Source: Herbidospora yilanensis
GTDB taxonomy: Bacteria > Actinomycetota > Actinomycetes > Streptosporangiales > Streptosporangiaceae
Length of the DNA stretch: 64,000 nucleotides
Direction: 5' to 3'
NCBI RefSeq assembly: GCF_001570565.1
Contig: NZ_BBXE01000014.1
Span: forward strand, 310,001-374,000
Positions 25,789-33,937 of this stretch are shown here, in pieces (the first letter of the stretch is position 1; each line of letters starts with the position of its first letter). A program made the position numbers and the translations under genes. Under the pieces are notes generated by a model. That model searched no databases. It was not told the DNA's origin and saw only the letters and a list, made by a program, of their open reading frames with translations.

Positions 25789-27119
25789 CGGGTGGCGCTC
25801 GGGCTGGTCGCGCTGGCCGCGACGGCGGACGCGAACGCGGTCGCGGCCAGGCACACCATCGTGATCGAGATCGACCCGCTGCTCAGGAACAACGTCCCGA
25901 ACGCGGCGACCCCCACGACCTGTCCCAGTTGCAACATCATGGCGAGCAGGCCGCTCGCGTCCGGCGCGTCGGCGGGCGCCACCCGGGCGAGCGCGACCGT
26001 CATGAGCGGGCTGAACGCCCCCGCCATCCCGGCCCCGATCACCGCCAGCACGATCAGCAGGTACGGCAGCCCGTGCCCGCCGCCGGAGAACACCGCGGCC
26101 AGCGCGACCAGTCCGAGCGCCACGACCACCGAGGACGAGACGATCAGGCGCCGGTGCAGCCGGGCGGGGACCCGCTTCCAGTTGAGGCTCACCAGCGCGA
26201 ACGCCGCCGCCATCGGGACGAAGGTCAGCCCCGCCCGGATCGGGGAGTCGCGGAGGTCGTTCTGCAGGTGCAGGGCGTTGGAGAACAGGAATCCGCCGTA
26301 CACGGCCATCACCCCGAAGATCGCGACCCCCGCCGCCACGAGCCCGGGAACCCTGAGCAGGTGACCGGGGATGAGCGGATGCGCGACCCTGCGCTGGATC
26401 ACCACGAACCCGGCGAAGACGAGCCCGCCCGCGATCATGACCGCCCAGCCGCGTTCGAGCACGAGCGGGACCACGACCAGGCTCGTCGCCAGAGACAGGG
26501 TGAGCAGCCCCGGCAGGTCGAGCCCCCGGCCCGGCCGGGGCTCGTCGGCGGGCAGGTTCCTGGCCCCGAGCCAGAGCAGCACCAGCCCGATGGGCACGTT
26601 GACCAGGAAGATCGGCCGCCACGAGGTGCCGAACAGGTCGAGCGTGACGAGCAGGCCGCCGAGGATCTGCCCGCCGACCGCCGCGAGGGAGATGACGGCG
26701 GCGTAGATCCCCAGCGCGCGGGCGCGCCCCGCCTGCGGAACGGCGACCTGGATGAGACTGAGCACCTGCGGCACCATCAGGGCGGCTCCCGCGCCCTGAA
26801 GCAGCCGGAAGGCGACGAGGGCGGCCGCCCCGGGCGCGATCCCGCACAGCAGCGACGCCACGGTGAACACGGCGAGCCCGGCGAGGAACCACCGGCGGTA
26901 CCCCGACCGCCCGCCGAGCCGGGCGCCGGTGACGAGCAGCATCGCGTACGCGATCGTGTATCCCGCGACGATCAACTGGAGCTCGGCTCCGGACGCCGCG
27001 AGATCGGCCTGGATGGTGGGGGCGGCGACATTCACGATCGACACGTCGAGGATCGCCATGAACTGACCGGTCAGGATGAGCCCCAGCAGGGGACGCGACC
27101 GGGTTTCGACGAGGGACAT
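25785..27119 (-). CDS. MFS drug-efflux type transporter
   Basis: A 444-aa membrane protein of the major facilitator superfamily, DHA-type. It begins GLILTGQFMAILDVSIVNVA (TM1 with the D/N motif), then GARLGGRSGYRR (motif A) and LLQGAGAALMVPQVLSLIQV (motif C/B region). About 12-14 hydrophobic helices are visible. It is divergent from an MmyB-like XRE regulator that probably controls it, a common actinobacterial pair for drug efflux. The stop codon overlaps that of the convergent GNAT gene by 4 bp. Confidence 0.88.
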   Translation of the reverse strand: MSLVETRSRPLLGLILTGQFMAILDVSIVNVAAPTIQADLAASGAELQLIVAGYTIAYAMLLVTGARLGGRSGYRRWFLAGLAVFTVASLLCGIAPGAAALVAFRLLQGAGAALMVPQVLSLIQVAVPQAGRARALGIYAAVISLAAVGGQILGGLLVTLDLFGTSWRPIFLVNVPIGLVLLWLGARNLPADEPRPGRGLDLPGLLTLSLATSLVVVPLVLERGWAVMIAGGLVFAGFVVIQRRVAHPLIPGHLLRVPGLVAAGVAIFGVMAVYGGFLFSNALHLQNDLRDSPIRAGLTFVPMAAAFALVSLNWKRVPARLHRRLIVSSSVVVALGLVALAAVFSGGGHGLPYLLIVLAVIGAGMAGAFSPLMTVALARVAPADAPDASGLLAMMLQLGQVVGVAAFGTLFLSSGSISITMVCLAATAFASAVAASATSPSATR

Positions 27120-27139
27120 GCCCTGTATGGTGGCGTTGC

Positions 27140-27170
27140 GCTTATCCAGTTACTAAGAGCCTGCTTATCC
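27140..27170. promoter_or_regulatory. Paired GCTTATCC direct repeats in the MFS/XRE divergent promoter
   Basis: GCTTATCC occurs at 27140-27147 and 27163-27170, 23 bp apart (start to start), within the 70-bp gap between the divergent MFS and XRE genes. The spacing (about two turns) fits a dimeric regulator site. The outer bases also form a partial inverted repeat (CCAG...CTGG). Confidence 0.45.
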
Positions 27171-27189
27171 TGGTATTGGGGCTACCACC

Positions 27190-28029
27190 ATGGTCCGCCA
27201 CGAACTCGCCGCCTTCCTGAAGAACCGCCGCTCCCGCATCTCCCCGGCCGACGTCGGCCTCCCGCCCGGCACCCGCCGCCGCACCCCCGGCCTGCGCCGC
27301 GAAGAGGTGGCGCAACTGGCCGGAGTCGGCGTGACCTGGTACACGTGGCTCGAACAGGGCCGCCCGATCAACGTCTCGGGCCAGGTCCTCGACGCGGTCG
27401 CCCGCACCCTCCACCTCGACGCGACCGAACGCGAACACCTCTACCGCCTGGCCGACGTGCCCGGGGGAGCGGCCGGCGACCCCGACGTGGCCGACCTCGA
27501 CCCGGCGGTCCGCGACATCCTCGACGGCCTCGCCCCTCTTCCCGCCGCGGTCTACAACGCGCGCTACGACCTGCTGGCCTGGAACGAGGCCTACGCGGCG
27601 CTGTTCTGCCGGCTGGTCACGGTGCCCCGGTGCGAGCGGAACGCGTTGTGGCAGATGCTGAACGGGCCGGGCTGCTGCGCGGTGATGATGAACCGCGAGG
27701 AGGAACTGCCGCAGATGGTGGCCACCTTCCGCGCGGCGTACGGACGGCACCTGCGCGAACCGGCGTGGACGACCTTCATCGACCGGCTGACGGTGGAGAG
27801 CGCGGAGTTCGCCCGGATGTGGGCGGCGCACGACGTGGCACGGTCGTGGACGCGGACCAAAATCATGAAGCATCCCGCCGTGGGGCTGCTGAACCTGATC
27901 AGCACGAGCCTGGCGCTGGGGGCGCCGGCGGAGTCGCGGATCGTGGTGTACACGCCGGCCGACGAGGAGAGCCGGAGGCACGTGGAATGGCTCTATGAGC
28001 ACAAGCCGGGCCTCGACCACGACCACTGA
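27190..28029 (+). CDS. XRE regulator with MmyB-like domain, partner of the MFS gene
   Basis: A 279-aa regulator with HTH RRRTPGLRREEVAQLAGVGV and TWYTWLEQGRPINVSGQVL. An MmyB-like domain follows (AAVYNARYDLLAWNEAYAAL, EFARMWAAHDVARSW, KHPAVGLLNLISTSL, ESRIVVYTPADEES). It is paralogous in design to the gene at 18572. Divergent from the MFS transporter over 70 bp; likely a repressor relieved by a small ligand. The gene ends one base before the convergent hypothetical gene's stop. Confidence 0.9.
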   Translation: MVRHELAAFLKNRRSRISPADVGLPPGTRRRTPGLRREEVAQLAGVGVTWYTWLEQGRPINVSGQVLDAVARTLHLDATEREHLYRLADVPGGAAGDPDVADLDPAVRDILDGLAPLPAAVYNARYDLLAWNEAYAALFCRLVTVPRCERNALWQMLNGPGCCAVMMNREEELPQMVATFRAAYGRHLREPAWTTFIDRLTVESAEFARMWAAHDVARSWTRTKIMKHPAVGLLNLISTSLALGAPAESRIVVYTPADEESRRHVEWLYEHKPGLDHDH

Positions 28030-28467
28030 TCACGGAGCGGGCTTCTCCGGACGTACCGCGAAAGCGACCCACGCGACGTCGGCGCCTTGAGCTTCCAGCA
28101 CCCACCTGTAGACGCCGCCCGGCTGGAGCGGGAGCGGTGGAATCGCAATGGAAAATGCGAAATTCAGCGGAATCTGCTTAGCCGTCGAGTCGGCGGGCTC
28201 GTCATCTGGCAGGGTGAAGGTGCCTTTGAAATGAAGCGGCCGGTCGTTGTCGGCGAACGGCCGCACACTTTCTCCTGCGCCGTCGAACAGGCGCAGAGTG
28301 AAACTGATGTCATCACGGGCTTCGTCCCAGGCCACCCGTAGAAAACCTGTGATGGCGGCTGCTTGAGGTGCGGGCCCGGTTATCGACCATCCGGCCCCCA
28401 GCATGTTGACCTTGCTTGACGACGTGTCGCTGTTCGCGGCATCGGCGAGAAGGAGAAACGCCTCCAT
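28030..28467 (-). CDS. DUF6941-like protein, third gene of the HigB/HigA-like operon
   Basis: A 145-aa cytosolic, beta-rich protein. It opens EAFLLLADAANSDTSSSKVN and MLGAGWSITGPAP, then strands DDISFTLRLFDGAGESV, FAFSIAIPPLPLQPGGVYRW and a short tail. The pattern (statement of unit, loss or gain of ligand, then an immunoglobulin-like sheet) resembles DUF6941; this is recollection, not a search. Its ATG overlaps the stop of the HTH gene (TGATG), so it is translated with the toxin-antitoxin genes. Confidence 0.6.
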   Translation of the reverse strand: MEAFLLLADAANSDTSSSKVNMLGAGWSITGPAPQAAAITGFLRVAWDEARDDISFTLRLFDGAGESVRPFADNDRPLHFKGTFTLPDDEPADSTAKQIPLNFAFSIAIPPLPLQPGGVYRWVLEAQGADVAWVAFAVRPEKPAP

Positions 28468-28946
28468 CAGCTCACCATTCGCAACTCAAGGGAGGCGCTC
28501 TGGCCGGCGGTGGGATTCACCGGGATCTCAGTGGTTGATTCCCATAGGACGCGTGCCGGCGTCTCCGTTCTCACGCAGGGCGTGAGCGCATCCGAATACA
28601 GCGGTCGTGGAGCGCGAACCCGCCAGTCGGGAACGGCAGGTCTGACCTCACGCTGTTCGAGTGCGGCCTGGCGCGGTTCGCCGGCCGGTGTCAGTCGGAC
28701 GTCCAGTTCGAAGCCCATCGCGTGGAGATAATCCGCAATGGTGTTGACGCGGAGATTTCCATCGCCGCGGAATACCTGATTGACCGCCGACCGGCGGATG
28801 CCGAGTTTCTCCGCGACGTCGGTCTGTGCCAGCCCTGACAGGTAAAGTGCCTGATGAAGGGCGCTCAGAACTTCATGGCGGAGCCGTGCCGCCGCCAGTG
28901 CGTGTGCGCCGCGCACCGTCCCGGCGAACCGCTCGTAGAGGCTCAT
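28467..28946 (-). CDS. HigA-like HTH antitoxin
   Basis: A 159-aa protein. The N-terminal 30 residues are a helical lead, followed by an XRE HTH (GLAQTDVAEKLGIRRSAVNQ, VFRGDGNLRVNTIADYLHAM) typical of HigA antitoxins. The C-terminal half (EVRPAVPDWRVRAPRPL onward) is disordered-looking and could be the toxin-neutralising tail. It is 4-bp overlapped with the upstream toxin gene (ATGA). Order toxin-then-antitoxin is that of higBA. It should also repress the operon. Confidence 0.75.
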   Translation of the reverse strand: MSLYERFAGTVRGAHALAAARLRHEVLSALHQALYLSGLAQTDVAEKLGIRRSAVNQVFRGDGNLRVNTIADYLHAMGFELDVRLTPAGEPRQAALEQREVRPAVPDWRVRAPRPLYSDALTPCVRTETPARVLWESTTEIPVNPTAGQSASLELRMVS

Positions 28947-29383
28947 GACGCCAAATCCTCCGTTCTGACCCAGATCGCTTCGTCTATGTACTTTCGTGGC
29001 GCCCGCCAGGACTGCTTGATGAATCCACTGGTGAGCCGGACGGCGTCGGCGGCCGATCCCGGTACTTCGAAGAAGGGTAAGCGAACGTCGCCTGCTTTGA
29101 TCTCACGAATGCCGTCACGCAGATTGTTGAGTTCCCTTGGCACGGCCAAAGAGCCGGTCACGGCATACCGTTCCATGCGGATGAGAACGTCCGCGAGCCG
29201 GGCGGCGTCCTTGGGCTGCCGCGACTCCTCCAAGCGCCTGAGGAAGTCGTCCGCCCGGCACTCGCCGGCCCTGGTTCTGGCGGCCTCGATCATCCGGGCG
29301 GGGCCTCTCTCGTAGTAGATGCGTCCACAGTCAGGGCAGGGCAACAGTCTGTAGCGGCACAGAGAGTATCCGTATTGACACAC
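28943..29383 (-). CDS. HigB/RelE-like toxin with possible zinc-knuckle N-terminus
   Basis: A 146-aa frame ending with the phage-derived Gp49/HigB signature ELNNLRDGIREIKAGDVRLP and SGFIKQSWRAPRKYIDEAI. Such toxins cleave mRNA on the ribosome. GTG 29383 adds an N-terminal CPDCGRIYYERG with C-x2-C and more Cys, but has no good ribosome-binding site. ATG at codon 31 (MIEAARTRAGE) follows GAGAGAGG and would give a normal 116-aa HigB. Either start is possible; the longer form would be a zinc-ribbon fusion. Confidence 0.72.
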   Translation of the reverse strand: MCQYGYSLCRYRLLPCPDCGRIYYERGPARMIEAARTRAGECRADDFLRRLEESRQPKDAARLADVLIRMERYAVTGSLAVPRELNNLRDGIREIKAGDVRLPFFEVPGSAADAVRLTSGFIKQSWRAPRKYIDEAIWVRTEDLAS

Positions 29384-29429
29384 TCTGGAGGGCGGATCCC
29401 GGATTCCTCCGAAGGGCGTGGAAACGAAA

Positions 29430-29457
29430 GGGCGGCCCCTGGGGAGAGGGGCCGCCC
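29430..29457. terminator. Strong hairpin terminator downstream of the M6 protease gene
   Basis: Perfect 11-bp stem GGGCGGCCCCT / AGGGGCCGCCC with a 6-base loop, 22 bp beyond the protease stop (29479). It also insulates the toxin operon promoter. Confidence 0.8.
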
Positions 29458-29478
29458 GGTTCTCGGTTCAGCGGATGG

Positions 29479-31578
29479 CTACCGGCCGACGGCCAGGCAG
29501 GTCGCCGTGGCGGTCTTCGTCGGGTCGCTCTCCGACGTCGCGGTCAGCTTGACCGTGCCCAGCAGGCTGCCGCCCTTGGCGCGGATCGCGTGGACCGGCA
29601 CCGTCACCTTCTTGCCGAACTCGGCCGAGGTCAGGAAGTTCGGCACGTTGACCGACCAGCCCTTGCCGTCGACCGTGGTCGAGAGGCGGTACACGTCGCT
29701 CTTGGTGTAGGCCGAGACGTCCTCGGGGTGCGCGGCGGTCGAGGCCGCCGTCTTGCCCGTGTTCATCAGCTGGAACTTGCAGGTCGCCATGCCGTCGCCC
29801 AGGGTGACCCCGGCGGCGGGGAGCACGCGGACGCCGCGCTTCTGCGGGCCCGAGCCGTCGAGCGAGCGCACGGCCACCTTGTACGACAGGGTGCCGTCCT
29901 TGGCGCGCTTGAGGTCCAGGACGTAGAAGTGCAGGCGGTTGGCCTCGTCCTTGAACTCGTACTCCGAGCCCGAGTCGGCGCCGGCCTTGAACAGGGCGTC
30001 CGAGAGCTGGCGGTAGTCGCCGATCGTGATCGGGACGGCGGTGCCGTCGGGCAGGACGTAGTCGGTCATGCCGATGTCCTGCGGGTTGGCGTCGACGACC
30101 CACTCGAACGGCGCGGAGTCCTGGTCCTTGGTCTTGGCCAGCAGGACGCCCGAGTCGGGGGTGAACGAGTCGGCGCCCATGCGGTCGACGACCTCGACGG
30201 TGTAGTTGTTGTAGTTGCCGCCGTCGCACAGCGGGTTGGTCTGCCACTGGCAGGCGGGCGACTTGTCGCCGGTCTGGAAGGCGATGTTGATGCCCGACAG
30301 GCCCTGCGGGCCCGGCTGGACGACGCGCGCGGTCACGTCGGCGACGACCAGGCCCGACTCGTCGAGCTGATCGCGGTTGAGGCGCAGCACGTTCTGCTCG
30401 TCGACCATGTTCAGCTTGATCTTGTTGCGCAGCATGTGCTGGGCGCCCATCGAGCCGCCGCCGGTCGGGGGGATCAGCCAGCGGCTGTGCGGGCCGCCGG
30501 GGCCGTTGAAGCTGCCCCGGCTGAGCATCTCCCAGATGCCGGTGTACGCCCGGCGTACCGGAACCCCGTAGGGGTTGTTGTAGTTGTCGGCGATGCCGAA
30601 GATGTGCGACAGCTCGTGGGCGTACACGCCCATGCCCGAACTCTCGGCCTGGACCGAGTCGACGCCGAAGCGGGCGTTCGGCCAGAAGGTCGAGCCGGCC
30701 TGCCAGGAGGTCCAGTCGACGTAGCGGGTGGCCGACCAGTTGGGCAGGGCGGGGTCTTCGGGACCGAACTCGTCGGTCACGTCCTCCTTGGTCGGGAACT
30801 TCATCATCCCGAACTCCTGCCAGGTCGACGACTCGTCCTGACCGGCGCTCAGGTAGAAGACGAAGTCGAACTGGTCGGCGACCTCCGGGCCGACGGCGTT
30901 GAGCCACGCGGTGTTGCCGTCGGTGCGCAGGTTCTTGTTGCAGGTGTCGCCGGCCGGGCAGGCGTTGCGCTGGTACTCCAGCGCGTACTCGTGGTCCTTG
31001 CCCGGCATCAGGTAGGGGCCGAAGCCGGTGAGCTCGACGCCGATGCGGCCGCCCGAGTCCTCCATCCAGTACTCGTGGATGGTGTGGCCCTTGTTCAGGT
31101 CGTTCGGGGTGTTCAGGAAGTCCTGGTAGAACTTGGCGACCTGCTCACGCGGGACGTCGTGGGCCTGCGCCGACGGGTTCTTGAACACCGTCGAGCCCTG
31201 CGGCTGCGTCACGACGAACGGCTGGTTCGGGTAGTCGAGCAGGACCAGGGCGCCCTTGAAGGTGCGGTCGCTGCCCTTCACGCTGGGGTCGTTCCAGTTG
31301 GTGCCCGGGGGCTTCTTGTAGTCCGACCACGTCATGTGGTCGGGGTTCTCCCAGTTCTGCGGGTCGATCGGCTTCGGCATCTCCGAGAGACCGCCGAGCT
31401 TCCGCGCCATGGCGACAGGCTCGTCCTGCTGCCAGGGCTGGGTCTGGGGCCAGTGGTCGTACCGCCACGGGGTCTCCGTGTCGGGGAGGGGTTCAGCGGC
31501 GAACGCTTGGGTGGCGTTCGTTAAGGCGAGGGGTGCGAGCAGCGCTGCCGCGACCAGCAGCCTGAGGGGGCGTTTCAT
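29479..31578 (-). CDS. Secreted M6-family (immune-inhibitor-A-like) metalloprotease
   Basis: A 699-aa exported protease. Signal peptide MKRPLRLLVAAALLAPLALT ends near AFA. The zinc site is YAHELSHIFGIADNYNNPYG (HExxH at about residue 322-326 with the third ligand nearby), and the typical M6 segment EMLSRGSFNGPGGPHSRWLI follows. Upstream is the pro-region-like GALVLLDYPNQPFV. The C-terminal ~250 residues are beta-sandwich accessory modules (VTARVVQPGP..., LLGTVKLTATSES). Probably degrades extracellular protein. Monocistronic: own promoter region and strong terminator. Confidence 0.9.
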   Translation of the reverse strand: MKRPLRLLVAAALLAPLALTNATQAFAAEPLPDTETPWRYDHWPQTQPWQQDEPVAMARKLGGLSEMPKPIDPQNWENPDHMTWSDYKKPPGTNWNDPSVKGSDRTFKGALVLLDYPNQPFVVTQPQGSTVFKNPSAQAHDVPREQVAKFYQDFLNTPNDLNKGHTIHEYWMEDSGGRIGVELTGFGPYLMPGKDHEYALEYQRNACPAGDTCNKNLRTDGNTAWLNAVGPEVADQFDFVFYLSAGQDESSTWQEFGMMKFPTKEDVTDEFGPEDPALPNWSATRYVDWTSWQAGSTFWPNARFGVDSVQAESSGMGVYAHELSHIFGIADNYNNPYGVPVRRAYTGIWEMLSRGSFNGPGGPHSRWLIPPTGGGSMGAQHMLRNKIKLNMVDEQNVLRLNRDQLDESGLVVADVTARVVQPGPQGLSGINIAFQTGDKSPACQWQTNPLCDGGNYNNYTVEVVDRMGADSFTPDSGVLLAKTKDQDSAPFEWVVDANPQDIGMTDYVLPDGTAVPITIGDYRQLSDALFKAGADSGSEYEFKDEANRLHFYVLDLKRAKDGTLSYKVAVRSLDGSGPQKRGVRVLPAAGVTLGDGMATCKFQLMNTGKTAASTAAHPEDVSAYTKSDVYRLSTTVDGKGWSVNVPNFLTSAEFGKKVTVPVHAIRAKGGSLLGTVKLTATSESDPTKTATATCLAVGR

Positions 31579-31698
31579 AAAATGTCACGTTATATAAGCC
31601 CGTTTGGGGGATCAACCGTCACTCTGTTACTACTCGTGTCATCTCACGCCTCCCCGGGAACTCCCAGCCGATCTTCTCCGGACTGTGATCGCGGAGTC

Positions 31699-32181
31699 AT
31701 GGAATCTGCACACAACGGGCCTCGAATACGGGCCGCGACCCTCCGCATGGTCCGCGAGGTGCACCGGTCGCCCGTCATTCCGGGCCGGGACGCGGCGCTG
31801 GCCTTCACCCCCGGGGAGGGCCCGTTCGGGGAACGCGCCGCCGACCTGCTCGCGAGCCGTGCCGGGGTGCTCGAAACCCGGTTCCGGCGGTACGACGCCC
31901 TCGTCCACGACGCGCTGAAGCTGCGTGACCGGATGGTGCTCACGCACGGCGAGCCCCATCCGGGGAACACGATGCGCACCCGCGACGGCCGGCGGCTCAT
32001 CGACTGGGACACCGCCCTGATCAGCCACCCCGAGCGCGACCTGTGGCCGCTCGACCTCTATCGGCTGCGCTGGCGGCTCAACGACGTCGCGGAGGAGGCG
32101 CGCAGGTTCTCGCTGCCCCACATGGGCGACGACGACGCGTTCGGCTGGACGATCCTGTGCGACACCGTGAATGATCTCTGA
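31699..32181 (+). pseudogene. C-terminal remnant of an aminoglycoside-phosphotransferase-fold kinase
   Basis: The frame retains the APH catalytic loop RMVLTHGEPHPGNTMRTRDG, the metal-binding RLIDWDTALISHPERDLW and the end of the C-lobe to a natural stop. The N-lobe with the ATP-binding Lys and Gly-rich strand is missing: only about 25 unrelated-looking residues precede the C-lobe after ATG 31699. The APH family is ~280-330 aa; this is 160 aa. So it is a 5'-truncated gene, probably inactive. Its stop overlaps the start region of the DUF2203 gene. Confidence 0.75.
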
Positions 32182-32182
32182 G

Positions 32183-32545
32183 ATGGAACGAACCTTCGAC
32201 CTCGACGAGGCCGACGCCCTGATGCCCGAGGTGCTGGCCCGCGCCATCGTTCTCGTGGACCTGCGGGCCGACCTGGCCGAGCTGACCCTCGACCTGCGCG
32301 CCTCCGGTCACTCCCGGCTGGGCGGGCTGGCCGAGTCGAAGGCGTTCGAGGCGCGGCTGGCCGAGACGATCGGCTGGTTCACCGAGACCGGCATCGAGGT
32401 GAAGGGCCTCGCGCCCTTCCTCATCGACTTCCCGTCGGTCCTCGACGGCGAGTCGGTCCGGCTGTGCTGGCTGGAGGGCGAGTCGTCGTTGTCGTGGTAT
32501 CACCTGACGGCGCTGGGTTTCGCCGGCCGCCGCCGCCTGCCCTAG
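32183..32545 (+). CDS. DUF2203 family protein
   Basis: A 120-aa protein with the DUF2203 pattern ERTFDLDEADALMPEVLARA, DLRADLAELTLDLRASG, WFTETGIEVKGLAPFLIDFP, VRLCWLEGESSLSWYH. Family function is unknown. ATG 32183 is used; ATG 32171 is 12 bp upstream in frame within the preceding remnant. The gene overlaps the following convergent secreted-protein gene by 4 bp. Confidence 0.82.
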   Translation: MERTFDLDEADALMPEVLARAIVLVDLRADLAELTLDLRASGHSRLGGLAESKAFEARLAETIGWFTETGIEVKGLAPFLIDFPSVLDGESVRLCWLEGESSLSWYHLTALGFAGRRRLP

Positions 32546-32946
32546 CCTCCTTGCGTCCAGATGGTCTTCCACTTCGAGCACTTGTTCACGGGCTTCTTGG
32601 CGGTGCCGCGGCAGGCCTGGGCGCGGATCTGGAGCACGCCGCCCAGGTTCTTCCTGAACGTGCCGGTGCCGGTGACGCAGTTGTAGATCCCGTGCGTCCG
32701 CCATCTGCCGTTGGTGGCGCTCATGGACTTGACGAGCAGCCAGGAGCAGGTCTTTCCGTAGGAGTCGTCGAGGTTCCCGGAGACGTAGAGGCCCGACTGG
32801 CCGACGGTGACCTTGCCCCAGGCGGTCGCCCAGCCGTCGGTGGAGTGGATGCGGCCCCACTTCCAGGTGGTCGGGGCGGCGTGGGCCGGGGTGGCGGTCA
32901 GGGTCAGCGCGGCGGCCGCGACGGCCGTGAGGATGCGTCGTTTCAC
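32542..32946 (-). CDS. Small secreted protein of unknown function
   Basis: A 134-aa protein with a clear signal peptide (MKRRILTAVAAAALTLTATP, cleavage after AHA). The mature ~110 residues contain four or more Cys (KTCSW, YNCVTG, AQACRG, NKCSKW), suggesting two disulfides, and Trp/Gly-rich beta strands. I do not recognise the family; similar small Cys-rich exported proteins are common in actinomycetes. Confidence 0.75.
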   Translation of the reverse strand: MKRRILTAVAAAALTLTATPAHAAPTTWKWGRIHSTDGWATAWGKVTVGQSGLYVSGNLDDSYGKTCSWLLVKSMSATNGRWRTHGIYNCVTGTGTFRKNLGGVLQIRAQACRGTAKKPVNKCSKWKTIWTQGG

Positions 32947-32988
32947 GCCCCCATTGGTAGCCGGGCCGACTTGTGACCGGCTTGCGGG

Positions 32989-33858
32989 CTAGTGGGGGTC
33001 GTCTTCGACGAACTCCTCGTCGTAGTCGGGGTCGAGGCTGCCCCAGACGGTGCCGTAGCGCAGGGTCACCAGGCGGCCGACCGCCTCGTGGGCGCCCAGC
33101 GGGGCGGCGCAGTTGAAGTTCTCCGTGAGAGCGCTCACCCGGTCGGCGTCGGCTTCCGGGCCGATGATGAACGGGGCCAGGGCGATGCGGGAGGCGCCGA
33201 TGTTGCGCAGCCGCTCGGCCGCGTCGGCCACCGTCGGGCGGCCGTCGAAGGCGGCCGGGACGACCGGCAGGGCCAGGCGGGCGGCCAGCAGGACCGCCGT
33301 CGCGTCGGCGCCGCGGGCCGACTCGTCGCCGCCGACCGTGGCCACGATGATGCCGTCGACCGGCGAGGTCACGTTGAACAGCCGGATGCGGTCGGCGCGG
33401 GCCAGGCCGCGCTCGGCGAGGCGGACGTGCAGCGCCTCGGCCAGCAGCGGGTGGGGGCCCAGCGGGTCGGTGACGACCACGTCGGCCTCGCTCTCGCGGG
33501 CGGCCTCGCGGACGGAGCGCATGACGCGCGGGTGGGGCCCGGTGACGAGGGGTACCGTGATGGCGGCGTGGCCGTCGGAGGTGCGGGCGTTGCCGATGGC
33601 GGCGAACTCCTTGGCGAGGTCGGCCCCGCCGTCGCTGAGCGAGATCAGGCGCAGGTCCAGGGTCGGGTTGTCGACCCTGATCGTGGTCGCCAGTTCCGTC
33701 ACGACGTCGTCGACCGCGCCCGGGACCGCGAGCACCAGAACCGGCGCGTCGGCGGGCAGCGTGACGGGCAGCGGGCGCCGGTGGCGGCCGCCTCCACCCG
33801 GGCGGGACGAGCGTTCCCGGGTGGGAAGCTTCGCCGGAACGTCATGACCTTCGTTCAC
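32989..33858 (-). CDS. CbiX/SirB-like chelatase family protein
   Basis: A 289-aa protein with two similar half-domains as in CbiX-type sirohydrochlorin chelatases: PVLVLAVPGAVDDVVTELAT with VPLVTGPHPRVMRSV, and IIVATVGGDESARGADATAV with RIALAPFIIGPEADADRV. Such enzymes insert Co or Fe in tetrapyrroles, or act as sulfate-reduction partners in actinomycetes. The usual His ligand HGS is replaced by VPG in the first half, and only GPHP contains a conserved His, so activity may be atypical. The N-terminal 30 residues are basic and disordered. It is divergent from the ribokinase-like gene. Confidence 0.75.
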   Translation of the reverse strand: MNEGHDVPAKLPTRERSSRPGGGGRHRRPLPVTLPADAPVLVLAVPGAVDDVVTELATTIRVDNPTLDLRLISLSDGGADLAKEFAAIGNARTSDGHAAITVPLVTGPHPRVMRSVREAARESEADVVVTDPLGPHPLLAEALHVRLAERGLARADRIRLFNVTSPVDGIIVATVGGDESARGADATAVLLAARLALPVVPAAFDGRPTVADAAERLRNIGASRIALAPFIIGPEADADRVSALTENFNCAAPLGAHEAVGRLVTLRYGTVWGSLDPDYDEEFVEDDPH

Positions 33859-33937
33859 ACCGGCGGATTCTAGGGCGAATCAGCCGAATTAGTGGAGTCG
33901 ACGGGCCGAGTCGTTCGCGGAGAGGACGATGGAATCC

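Noticed and set aside
25164-27998. 944-codon open frame on the plus strand
   Set aside because: It spans a GNAT gene, the opposite strand of the MFS gene and part of an XRE gene in another frame. Composition is Arg/Gly/Pro/His-rich without domains.
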